This document shows, piece after piece, positions 6,190 through 13,782 of a stretch of 14,179 bases of DNA; position 1 is the stretch's first letter, and each line of letters opens with the position of its first letter. Below the pieces are notes generated by a model that had not been told where the DNA came from, did no database searches, and was given only the letters and a program-made list of their open reading frames with translations. A program made the translations under genes and the position numbers. Source of the DNA: Chloroflexota bacterium (lineage in GTDB: Bacteria > Chloroflexota > Limnocylindria > P2-11E); contig VBEU01000051.1 of the NCBI GenBank assembly GCA_005883775.1, positions 1 to 14,179 on the forward strand, in the 5' to 3' direction.

Positions 6190-7748
6190 GCGTCCGCGTC
6201 GAATCCGCCGGCGGCATCCCCCGCACCAGCGACTGGTACGCATCGCGCGCGCGACGCCGTTCGCTCATCGCCGCCGCGATCGCGATCGCGCTCGCGGGCG
6301 CTTACGCCGCCGCGATCGTCGCGACGGAAGGCGACGGCCGCCTGGTGATCCCTGTCGTCGCGATCCTCGTCGTGTTCGCGATCCTCGCGAACCCGGCTGT
6401 CGGCATCTACCTGCTGTTTGCCGCCGGGATCCTCTTCGAGCAATTTCCAATCACCGGTCTCACTCCCATCACCTCGCAAACGCATATCTTCGCGAACCTC
6501 TCCGAGTACACCGACTTCCCGCTCCGTCTCAGCCTGTCGGACCTGCTGATCGCGCTCACGGCGCTGAGCTGGGCCGCGCGACTCGTCATGGCCCGGGACC
6601 GAACGGCGACGACGATGGGCCCGTTCGGCTGGGCCGTCGTGGGATACCTCATGGTCTTCGGGGTCGGCGTCGCGATCGGCGTGGCGCGAGGCGGCGCATG
6701 GGACCCGAACGCCACGCTCGGCGAGCTACGCGGACCGGCGTATCTCTTCCTCTTGTACTTCCTCGCGGCGAACCTGATCCGCGATCGCGCGCAGCTCGGG
6801 ATCCTCGCATGGATCCTCGTCGCGGCGGTGGGCGTGAAGGCCGTCCAGGGGCTTCTCAACTACCAGGAGGCTCTGAGTGGGCCGCTCGCCGTGGCCGCGA
6901 CGGTCGCCAACCAGGCCGTCACCGCCGACGAGGACGTCATCTTCTTCGATCTCGCCATCGCGCTCGCCGTGGTCCTGATGCTGCTCGGCGTCCGCGGCAG
7001 GCTCACCCACGCGCTCTTCGTGCTGTTGCCGCTCATCCTCGCTGCGGAGATGCTCACGCAGCGGCGGGCGGGCTTCATCGCGCTCGGAGCGGTCCTCATC
7101 GCGGTCATGCTCCTGGTCCTGATCTCTGATCCGCGCCGCGGTCTCGCGCTCGCCGCGATCGGGACGATCAGCTTGGGGATCTACCTCGCCCTCTTTTGGG
7201 ATCAGAGCGGGCCGCTCGGCGGACCCGTCCGAGCGCTCCGTGCCGTCATGGATCCCGCGTCCGTCAGTACGCGTGACATGTCTTCGGACGCGTGGCGTGA
7301 GATCGAGAACCGGAACATCGCCTACACCATCAGCCAGCTGCCGCTCACCGGGGTCGGCGTCGGTCAGCAATACATCTTCCGAGAAGAGCCGCCCCCGCTC
7401 CCCGCGAGCTTTACATACTGGCGGTACATCACGCACAACGCGCTCCTTTGGATGTGGCTGAAGGCCGGACCGCTCGGGGCGTTCGCGCTCTGGTTCCTCG
7501 TCGCGCGCGTCCTGCTCGTCGCGTCGTCCGCGTACGTGCGACTCCGCGACCCCGCCCTGCGAGCCGCGGCCGCGGTCATCGTCGGCCTGACGGTCATCCA
7601 GATCGTCTTCTCGTCGGTCGACCTCGGTCTCACCTACAGCCGGACGATGATCGTGCTCGGCGTCACGCTCGGCCTCGGCGCGCTCATCGTCCGAAGCGGT
7701 GCTGCCGGCCGGCCCTTGCGTCTTGCGACCGAGCGGGAGGCACCCTAG
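6186..7748 (+). CDS. O-antigen polymerase/ligase family protein (Wzy/WaaL type)
   Basis: This 520-residue multi-pass membrane protein should polymerise lipid-linked repeat units (Wzy) or ligate glycan to an acceptor (WaaL); sequence does not separate the two roles. Hydrophobic helices begin at about 26 and continue to about 502. Family-like signs are TQRRAGFIAL at 291-300, which corresponds to the Arg-containing motif of the Wzy_C/O-antigen ligase domain. A large external loop at about 340-415 follows, ending in LPLTGVGVGQ (385-394) and THNALLWMWLKAGPLG with His417. Co-location with a Wzz protein favours a polymerase. The start at ATG 6186 overlaps the small membrane protein's stop by four bases. 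The frame is open further upstream, but that stretch is not membrane-like and is covered by the 49-residue gene. The TAG stop shares one base with the next GTG. Confidence 0.87.
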   Translation: MSVRVESAGGIPRTSDWYASRARRRSLIAAAIAIALAGAYAAAIVATEGDGRLVIPVVAILVVFAILANPAVGIYLLFAAGILFEQFPITGLTPITSQTHIFANLSEYTDFPLRLSLSDLLIALTALSWAARLVMARDRTATTMGPFGWAVVGYLMVFGVGVAIGVARGGAWDPNATLGELRGPAYLFLLYFLAANLIRDRAQLGILAWILVAAVGVKAVQGLLNYQEALSGPLAVAATVANQAVTADEDVIFFDLAIALAVVLMLLGVRGRLTHALFVLLPLILAAEMLTQRRAGFIALGAVLIAVMLLVLISDPRRGLALAAIGTISLGIYLALFWDQSGPLGGPVRALRAVMDPASVSTRDMSSDAWREIENRNIAYTISQLPLTGVGVGQQYIFREEPPPLPASFTYWRYITHNALLWMWLKAGPLGAFALWFLVARVLLVASSAYVRLRDPALRAAAAVIVGLTVIQIVFSSVDLGLTYSRTMIVLGVTLGLGALIVRSGAAGRPLRLATEREAP

Positions 7749-8998
7749 TGGCGCGGATCTGTCTCATCCGCGCGTGGTACTTCTCGGTCGACGCCAGGGT
7801 CACCCGCGAGGTGCAGGCGCTCCTGCGCGCCGGCCACGAGGTGGACGTGATCTGCGCCACCCTGCCCGGCGAGCCTCGTCTCGAGCGAAGGGGCGCTCTC
7901 ACGATCCACCGCCTCCCGATCGCGCGACGGCGAGCCGGACTCTGGCGCTACCTGTTCGAGTTCGTAGCCTTCCAGATCCTGGCGACCGTGCTTGCCGCGG
8001 CGTTGCACCTGCGCCGCCGGTACGACATCGTGCAGGTCCACTCGCTGCCCGACTGGCTCGTGTTCGCGGCCATCGTGCCGCGTCTCCTCGGCGCCCGGGT
8101 CCTTCTCGACCTGCACGAATGCATGCCCGAGTACTTCATCACCAAATACCAGCTGCAATCGGATCACGTTCTCGTTCGATTCCTGATGCTCCTGGAGCAG
8201 GTGAGCATCCGCTTCGCCCACTCGGTCATCACCTGCACGGAGCAGATGCGACAGCGCTTCATCGAGCGCGGCGCGCCCGGGGAGAAGATCGCGGTCATCC
8301 TGAATTCGTTCGATGAGGAGCGTTTCGATCCGCACCACTATCCGCGCACAAGAAGCCTGGGCGATCCGTTCGTGCTCGTGTGCCACGGAACGGTCGACGA
8401 GAACTATGGGCTCGACGTCGCCATCCGCGCCGTCGCGCTCCTACGTCCTCGGATCCCGCATCTTCGCCTCGAGATCTATGGCGACGGGACGCATCGCGCG
8501 TCGCTCATGGCGCTCGCGCGGGAAATGGGCCTCGGTGAGGTCGTGTGGTTCAGCGACGGATTCATTCCGGTCGAGGCGCTGCTGCCGCGTATCGCCGACG
8601 CCGACGTCGGGGTCGTGGCCATCCGCCGTGATGCGTTCCGTGACCTGACGCACTGCAACAAGATGTACGACCTCGTCGCGATGGGGAAGCCGGTGGTCAT
8701 CTCGCGGACGACCGCGGTCAGCGCCTATTTCGGCGCCGACTGCTTCCAAATGTTCGAGTCGGGAGACGAACGCGACCTGGCGCGGGCGATCCACGACCTC
8801 TATGCGGATCCGGCGCTCCGCGAACGGCTCGTACGCCGCGCGAGCGAGGTCGCTGAGCCGTACCGGTGGGCGCACCAGCGCGAGCACTACCTCGACGTCG
8901 TGCGACGCCTCCTGGCCACACGCCGGCCCCGCATCTCCCCGCCGGTTGAGGGAACCGTCGGCGAGCCCATCGCTGTCGAGGCGGGGGACCGGCGATGA
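7748..8998 (+). CDS. GT4-type glycosyltransferase
   Basis: This 416-residue GT-B enzyme is likely to add a sugar to the repeat unit in the cytoplasm. The start is GTG 7748, which shares one base with the polymerase stop and gives the expected N-terminus ARICLIRAWYFSVDARVTRE (2-21) of the family. Other signs are YDIVQVHSLPDWL at 92-104, LLDLHECMPEYF at 119-130, the linker VILNSFDEERFDP at 183-195, FVLVCHGTVDENYGLD at 208-223, and HCNKMYDLVAMGKPVV at 302-317. In this subgroup the NK-x2-E-x4-GKPV motif has Asp308 where Glu is usual. An amphipathic or hydrophobic stretch at about 68-88 could associate with the membrane. The frame is open for 300 bases upstream, but that lies inside the polymerase gene. 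Sugar specificity is unknown. Confidence 0.88.
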   Translation: MARICLIRAWYFSVDARVTREVQALLRAGHEVDVICATLPGEPRLERRGALTIHRLPIARRRAGLWRYLFEFVAFQILATVLAAALHLRRRYDIVQVHSLPDWLVFAAIVPRLLGARVLLDLHECMPEYFITKYQLQSDHVLVRFLMLLEQVSIRFAHSVITCTEQMRQRFIERGAPGEKIAVILNSFDEERFDPHHYPRTRSLGDPFVLVCHGTVDENYGLDVAIRAVALLRPRIPHLRLEIYGDGTHRASLMALAREMGLGEVVWFSDGFIPVEALLPRIADADVGVVAIRRDAFRDLTHCNKMYDLVAMGKPVVISRTTAVSAYFGADCFQMFESGDERDLARAIHDLYADPALRERLVRRASEVAEPYRWAHQREHYLDVVRRLLATRRPRISPPVEGTVGEPIAVEAGDRR

Positions 8999-10302
8999 GC
9001 CTCGTCATGAGTCTCCGCAGCCGCGGCGGCTCGGGATCGGCGGCGCGAGCGGGCAAGGTCCTGACGCGGTTCGGTGCCACGGCAGGCGCGATGGTGCGGC
9101 GACTCGATCGGTACGACGCGATCACGAGCGAGCTCGGGATCCGGCCGACGTGGCCGACGACGGCGAGCGTGCTGGCGCGGCACCCCGATCTCCTGCGGCG
9201 GTACGCGGAGCAGGGGGTGGAGCTCGCGCTCCACGGGCTCGTGCACGGCGATCACGGCGGCTTGGATGAGGCACAGCAGCGCGAGGCGATCGCTCGCGCC
9301 GCGGACATCTTCGATCGCAGCGGCCTTCAGGCGACAGGCTTCCGCGGTCCGTATCTGCGCTACAACGCGGCGACCCTGAACGTCCTCCGCGAGCTCGGCC
9401 TCCGCTACCACAGCAGCCAGGCCGTCGTGTACCCGCTCTGCGGCGAAGCCGATGGCGCTCGCCAGACGGCCTACGCCCTCGCGCTCGAGCTCTACTCGGC
9501 ACGCGACGCGCGGCGCATCGCGGTCACTCCCAGATTGCGCTCCGGTCTCGTCGACATACCCGTCTCGATCCCCGATGACGAGATCCTCATCGAACGGCTC
9601 CGCCTCGACGAGGCCGCGCAGACGGCGCAGTGGCTCTCCGTGCTCGAGGAGACCTACAGGCGGGGCGATCTCTTCACCGTGCAGCTTCATCCCGAACGGA
9701 TCACGGAACTTGCGGCGGCGCTCCAGGCCACCTTGGTGGCGGCTCGAAAGCGGCGGCCCGCTGTGTTCATAGCGACGCTCGACGAGATCGCGTCGTGGTG
9801 GCAGCGTCGAAGCCGCGCGACCCTGCGAGTGCTGCGCACCGGCGAGGGCCGCTACCGCGTGCGGCTCGATGCCGATCCCGAGACGACCCTGCTGGTGCGA
9901 GGGCTCAACGTCCCGCGCACCGCGTGGTCCGGCCAGGACGCGACCGCCGACGTGCGGGATTTCGAGGCCGATGCGCCTCGTGTCCCAATCGTCGGCGTCT
10001 CGCGTCGAACCCCGTCGGAGGTACTGCGATTCCTGGACGAGGAAGGCCTGCCCCACGAAGTGAGCGACGCGTCGGCGTCGTACGGGGCTTACGTCGATGT
10101 CTCGGCCGAGGACTGGACCGAGGCGTCCGTCCTGGATGCCGTTGACCGAGCGCCCGGCCCGCTGGTGCGCGTGTGGCGATGGCCGCACGGCGCGCGCAGC
10201 GCGCTCGCGGTCACGGGCGACATCGACGCCCTGACGTTGTTCGACTTCGCGATCCGTTCCTGGGAGACCCGCTCCTACGCCTCAGGGAGAGGACACGAAT
10301 GA
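8995..10302 (+). CDS. NodB-like polysaccharide deacetylase with rearranged motif order
   Basis: This 435-residue protein resembles carbohydrate esterase family 4 enzymes, which remove N- or O-acetyl groups using a metal held by Asp-His-His. ELALHGLVHGDH at 76-87 fits motif 2 (H80, H84), GFRGPYLRYN at 115-124 fits motif 3, and FTVQLHPERI at 227-236 resembles the late LHP motif. The usual first motif (TFDD) is missing from the N-terminus, which instead reads VLTRFGATAGAMVRRLDRY. An acidic RSALAVTGDIDALTLFDF sits at 401-418, close to the C-terminus, and looks like the missing motif. Between lies an uncharacterised domain (about 275-395). There is no signal peptide, so cytoplasmic action is likely. 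The ATG at 8995 overlaps the previous stop (ATGA), and the gene ends in an ATGA overlap with the oxidoreductase. The family call is firm; activity is uncertain. Confidence 0.78.
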   Translation: MSLVMSLRSRGGSGSAARAGKVLTRFGATAGAMVRRLDRYDAITSELGIRPTWPTTASVLARHPDLLRRYAEQGVELALHGLVHGDHGGLDEAQQREAIARAADIFDRSGLQATGFRGPYLRYNAATLNVLRELGLRYHSSQAVVYPLCGEADGARQTAYALALELYSARDARRIAVTPRLRSGLVDIPVSIPDDEILIERLRLDEAAQTAQWLSVLEETYRRGDLFTVQLHPERITELAAALQATLVAARKRRPAVFIATLDEIASWWQRRSRATLRVLRTGEGRYRVRLDADPETTLLVRGLNVPRTAWSGQDATADVRDFEADAPRVPIVGVSRRTPSEVLRFLDEEGLPHEVSDASASYGAYVDVSAEDWTEASVLDAVDRAPGPLVRVWRWPHGARSALAVTGDIDALTLFDFAIRSWETRSYASGRGHE

Positions 10303-11528
10303 GCAAGCGACTTGACGCGATCGTCATCGGCGCGGGGCCATACGGCTTGGCCGCGGCCGCCGCGCTCCGGAGTGCGGGCGTTGATCCCCATGTGTTCGGC
10401 GAGCCCATGTCGTTTTGGATGGAGCACATGCCGAAGGGCATGCTCCTGCGGAGCCCGTGGGGCGCATCGCACATCGGCGACCCCGGAGGACCTTTGTCGC
10501 TTGACGAGTTCGAGCGTGTCCACGGATCTGAGATCGCGCGACCGATCCCGCTCGCGGACTTCGTCTCGTATGGGCGATGGTTCCAGCACCGGATCCTCTC
10601 CGACCTGGACCGGCGCCGCGTCGAGCGGGTCGAGGCGCTCGACGAGGGCGGCTTCCGCGTGACGATCGATGACGGTGAAGCCATCGACTCCCGCCGAGTG
10701 GTGATCGCTGCCGGTATCGCGTCATTCGCGTGGCGGCCGCCCGAGTTCGATGGCCTTCCGACCGGACTCGCAAGCCATTCCAGCGACCATGCCGACCTCG
10801 GCGATCTCGGCGGCCGGAACGTCGTCGTCATCGGCGGCGGACAGAGTGCGCTCGAATCGGGTGTCCTCGCGGGCGAAGCCGGGGCAAAGGTCGAGGTGAT
10901 CCTGCGCGCGCCCGCGCTCCGTTGGGTGGGGCGCGCGACACGCGACGGTCCCCTCGGTCGCGTCTTCTTCCACCGGACCGACGTGGGACCGGCGGTCGTG
11001 AGCCAGATCGTCGCTCGACCCACGCTCGTCCGGCGGTTGCCGCTTCGGACGCAGCGCCACCTGACGCGGCGGTCCCTTGCCGCCGGAGCGGCGCTCTGGC
11101 TGCGTCCGCGAATGACGAATATCGCGCTCACCGTCGGTCGACGGGTGACCGAGGTCGCGCGATCGAATGGCCACCTGCGCCTCCGCCTCGACGATGGATC
11201 GGGCCGCGACATCGACCACGTGATCCTGGCGACGGGCTATCACGTCGACATCGGTCGCTATGCCTTTCTCCCCCGATCGCTCGTCTCGCGGGTCGTGTGC
11301 GTCGACGGGCACCCCGTACTCGACGAGGGCTTCCAATCCTCCGTCCCAGGGCTGCATTTCCTCGGGGCTCCCGCGGTCCACTCGTTCGGGCCACTCGTTC
11401 GCTTCGTCGCCGGGACGGATTTCGCCGCGAGGACCCTCGCCCGATCCATCGTCCAGCGCCACGTCATGCCGACGTTCAGCGGCGATCGCCGCGCTCTGTA
11501 CCGCGCACCGGAGGGACGCCCGCGATGA
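10299..11528 (+). CDS. FAD/NAD(P)-dependent oxidoreductase, flavin monooxygenase-like
   Basis: This 409-residue protein has two dinucleotide-binding folds. GAGPYGLAAAAALRSAG at 11-27 is the N-terminal FAD site, VVVIGGGQSALESG at 175-188 is the NAD(P)H site, and VILATGYHVDI at 308-318 is the ATG motif common in flavin monooxygenases and ornithine/lysine N-hydroxylases. WMEHMPKGMLLRSPW at 40-54 resembles the substrate/FAD region of that group. No membrane segment is present. The start ATG 10299 has a strong AGGGAGAGG ribosome-binding site (about 10284-10292) and overlaps the deacetylase stop by ATGA. A flavoenzyme inside a glycan operon is unusual. It could hydroxylate an amine or oxidise a sugar substituent, or it could be a disulfide-type reductase relative, although no CxxC is seen. 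The substrate is unknown. Confidence 0.82.
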   Translation: MSKRLDAIVIGAGPYGLAAAAALRSAGVDPHVFGEPMSFWMEHMPKGMLLRSPWGASHIGDPGGPLSLDEFERVHGSEIARPIPLADFVSYGRWFQHRILSDLDRRRVERVEALDEGGFRVTIDDGEAIDSRRVVIAAGIASFAWRPPEFDGLPTGLASHSSDHADLGDLGGRNVVVIGGGQSALESGVLAGEAGAKVEVILRAPALRWVGRATRDGPLGRVFFHRTDVGPAVVSQIVARPTLVRRLPLRTQRHLTRRSLAAGAALWLRPRMTNIALTVGRRVTEVARSNGHLRLRLDDGSGRDIDHVILATGYHVDIGRYAFLPRSLVSRVVCVDGHPVLDEGFQSSVPGLHFLGAPAVHSFGPLVRFVAGTDFAARTLARSIVQRHVMPTFSGDRRALYRAPEGRPR

Positions 11529-12772
11529 TGGCGCGGCAGCCTGGCGCGGTGGTGCTCGGGAGCGACTACAAGGCGCTCGGAGTCGTCCGGAGTCTCGGGC
11601 GGCACGGCATTCCGGTCTGGCTCGTCCGGGACGATCACGCCCTCGCGAACGCGTCGCGATACACGCGCCGAAGCCTCGCGTGGCCGGCCGCGGGCGAAGC
11701 CCGGCGTGTCGAATATCTGGTCGAGCTCGGCCGAAGGTACGCGCTCGATGGCTGGGCCGTGTTCCCAACCGACGACGAGGGCGCCGCCCTCCTCGCACGG
11801 AACCGCGAGATCCTCGGCCAGCGCTACCTGATCACCGTCCCGAGCTGGGAGACGCTGCGCTGGGCATACGACAAACGCCTGACGTACCGGATCGCCGCGG
11901 ACCTCGGCGTCGATCATCCACGGACCCATTACCCGGCGAACAGGGACGATGTCCTGGCGTACGACGGCCGATATCCGGCGATCCTCAAGCCGGCCATCCG
12001 CGCGGAGCTCAATTCGTTCACTGTGTCGAAGGCCTGGCCGGCCGACGACGCGCCCGGTCTCGTGGCGCGCTACGAAGAGGCCATCGCGCTCGTTGAACCG
12101 GCCCTCATCATGGTCCAGGAGGTCATTCCCGGAGGTGGCGAGGCCCAGCTCTCGTTCGCGGCGCTCTGCCGCGACGGACACGTCGTGGCGTCGCTTGCCG
12201 CGCGGAGGACACGACAGTGGCCGATGGATTTCGGACGGGCGAGCACGTATGTCGAGACCATTGACGCGCCTGACGTCGAGCGGATCGCGCGGCGCATCCT
12301 GAACGCGCTGCGGTTCGATGGGATCGTCGAGGTCGAATTCAAGCGTGACCCCCGCGATGGCGCCCTCAAGCTCCTCGACATCAACCCCCGCGTGTGGGGC
12401 TGGCACTCGCTGGGCCGGGCCGCCGGCGTCGACTTTCCGTACCTCCTCTGGCGTCTTCTCAGGGGGGAGCAAGTCGACGAGCGGCGCGGGCGGGCCGGCG
12501 TCCGTTGGGTGCGCGCGCTGACGGATCTTCCGGTCTCGATCGGCGAGATACGCGCGGGACGCATGACGATGCGCGAGTATCTGGCCTCGCTCCGCGGTCC
12601 GATGGAGTTCGCGATCCTCGCGGCCGACGATCCGCTTCCCGCCGTCGTCGAGATCCCATCCGCTCTGCATCTCGCCTGGCTCCGCCGAATGCGCGATCGC
12701 CGGACCGTGGCGGCACGTCCCGCCCCGCCTGTCGCCACAGGCGCCCCCTCCGGAAGCTGCTTGCGGTCATGA
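11525..12772 (+). CDS. ATP-grasp ligase (carboxylate-amine ligase type)
   Basis: This 415-residue cytoplasmic enzyme should activate a carboxylate as an acyl phosphate and join it to an amine or similar nucleophile. The N-terminal preATP-grasp fold begins AVVLGSDYKALGVVRSLGRH (8-27). Nucleotide-binding lysines are expected at YDKRLTY (115-121) and AILKP (152-156). MVQEVIPGGGEAQLSF at 196-211 is the hinge and ATP-binding segment. VEVEFKRD (268-275) and LLDINPRVWGWHS (283-295) form the metal site, with Asp285 and Asn287 in the usual (E/D)xN arrangement. The C-terminal 60 residues after about 355 are Pro/Ala-rich and not recognised. The start is ATG 11525, in the ATGA overlap with the flavoprotein. 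Relatives are found as unassigned ligases near polysaccharide genes; the acyl donor and acceptor are unknown. Confidence 0.85.
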   Translation: MMARQPGAVVLGSDYKALGVVRSLGRHGIPVWLVRDDHALANASRYTRRSLAWPAAGEARRVEYLVELGRRYALDGWAVFPTDDEGAALLARNREILGQRYLITVPSWETLRWAYDKRLTYRIAADLGVDHPRTHYPANRDDVLAYDGRYPAILKPAIRAELNSFTVSKAWPADDAPGLVARYEEAIALVEPALIMVQEVIPGGGEAQLSFAALCRDGHVVASLAARRTRQWPMDFGRASTYVETIDAPDVERIARRILNALRFDGIVEVEFKRDPRDGALKLLDINPRVWGWHSLGRAAGVDFPYLLWRLLRGEQVDERRGRAGVRWVRALTDLPVSIGEIRAGRMTMREYLASLRGPMEFAILAADDPLPAVVEIPSALHLAWLRRMRDRRTVAARPAPPVATGAPSGSCLRS

Positions 12773-13782
12773 GGCTCATTGAACTTGGCGATCGGGGGTG
12801 GCTCGAGTTCGTGCAGGGCCGGGCTGACGCGACGCTCTTCCACCATCCGGTCTGGGCGCGTCTTCTTGCCGACTGCTACGGCTACCGGCCGCTGGTGGCG
12901 GCGCTCGCGGAACACGGAGCACTCAGCGCGGGAATGCCCGTTATCGACGTGAGCCGGCCGTTTGGTGGACGGCGCTGGGTGTCGCTCCCGTTCACCGATC
13001 GGTGCCCCCCGCTGTTGGGGGAGAACGCGGGCGATCTGGCCGCAGGCTCGGTCGAGCTCGCAACGTCATGCAAGCTCGACCTGCTCGAGCTGCGGGGCGG
13101 GCTCGTCGACCACGTCGCCATCCATCGCGACGCGGCGTTCGTGCATCACGAGGTCGCCGTCGCGGCCAACGAGCGCGAAAACTGGGATCGCCTGGCCCGG
13201 AACCATCGTCGCAACGTACGCATCGCCGAACGGGCCGGCGTCCGCATCGTGCGCGGCGTCTCGGCATCGGACATCGAGACCTTCTACGGCCTCCACCTTC
13301 GCACACGCAGACGGCTCGGGGTGCCGGTCCAGCCGCGCCGCTTCTTCCGGCTGCTTCTGGATACCGTCATCGGACAGGGTCTCGGGTTCGTGCTCACCGC
13401 CTACAGCGGCGCGCATCCCGTGGCGAGTGCGGTCTTCGGCTCGTGGAACGGCACGCTCATCTACAAGTACAGCGCGCGCGACGAGCGCTTCGCGAAGTTG
13501 GACGCGAACTACCTGCTGCTGTGGTCCGCGATCCGATGGGCGAGCGAGAACGGGTACCACACCTTCGATCTCGGCCGCTCGAACGTGGAGCAGGAACCGC
13601 TGCGCAGCTTCAAGGACGGATGGGGCGCACGCGAAGAGCCGCTTGCGTACTCGCGGATATCGCGCGTTCCGGTGCGAACCCGTGCACCAGGTTTCGAGAC
13701 CGCGATGTCGCTCGTCATCCGGAACTCCGCGCCGTGGGTCTGCCGCACCGTCGGCGAGCTCTTTTACCGGTATGCGACGTGA
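12769..13782 (+). CDS. FemAB/GNAT-fold aminoacyl- or acyltransferase-like protein
   Basis: This 337-residue protein matches the double-GNAT FemAB-like group, also annotated Acetyltransf_6 or BioF2-like, which includes peptidoglycan-bridge aminoacyltransferases and polymer-locus proteins. Features are ATLFHHPVWARLLADCYGY at 21-39, a typical first-domain opening, LARNHRRNVRIAERAGV at 142-158 in the position of the conserved basic (K/R)-R-N-(I/V)-x-(K/R)A segment, and the C-terminal VASAVFGSWNGTLIYKYSAR (218-237) with NGYHTFDLGRS (261-271) and FKDGWGA (281-287). No signal peptide or membrane helix is seen, so it acts in the cytoplasm or at the membrane face. The ATG at 12769 overlaps the ATP-grasp stop. 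It most likely acylates or aminoacylates the lipid-linked sugar unit; the exact donor (aminoacyl-tRNA or acyl-CoA) is not readable. Confidence 0.83.
   Translation: MRLIELGDRGWLEFVQGRADATLFHHPVWARLLADCYGYRPLVAALAEHGALSAGMPVIDVSRPFGGRRWVSLPFTDRCPPLLGENAGDLAAGSVELATSCKLDLLELRGGLVDHVAIHRDAAFVHHEVAVAANERENWDRLARNHRRNVRIAERAGVRIVRGVSASDIETFYGLHLRTRRRLGVPVQPRRFFRLLLDTVIGQGLGFVLTAYSGAHPVASAVFGSWNGTLIYKYSARDERFAKLDANYLLLWSAIRWASENGYHTFDLGRSNVEQEPLRSFKDGWGAREEPLAYSRISRVPVRTRAPGFETAMSLVIRNSAPWVCRTVGELFYRYAT

Noticed and set aside
8887..10188. 433-codon open frame on the minus strand opposite the deacetylase
   Set aside because: Its translation is Arg/Glu/Ala-rich with no domain signs, while the plus-strand frame has NodB motifs and coupled starts. 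Long antisense frames are expected in GC-rich coding DNA.
10730..11524. Upstream extension of the ATP-grasp frame inside the oxidoreductase gene
   Set aside because: This is not a fusion protein: the extension is a shadow of the flavoprotein, and the ATG at 11525 directly precedes the preATP-grasp fold.
10722..11798. 358-codon minus-strand frame across the oxidoreductase/ATP-grasp junction
   Set aside because: It spans two real genes on the other strand and has an Arg-rich shadow composition.
11258..12670. 470-codon open frame on the minus strand opposite the ATP-grasp gene
   Set aside because: It is a low-complexity, charged translation without motifs. The plus-strand ATP-grasp residues are clearly under coding constraint.
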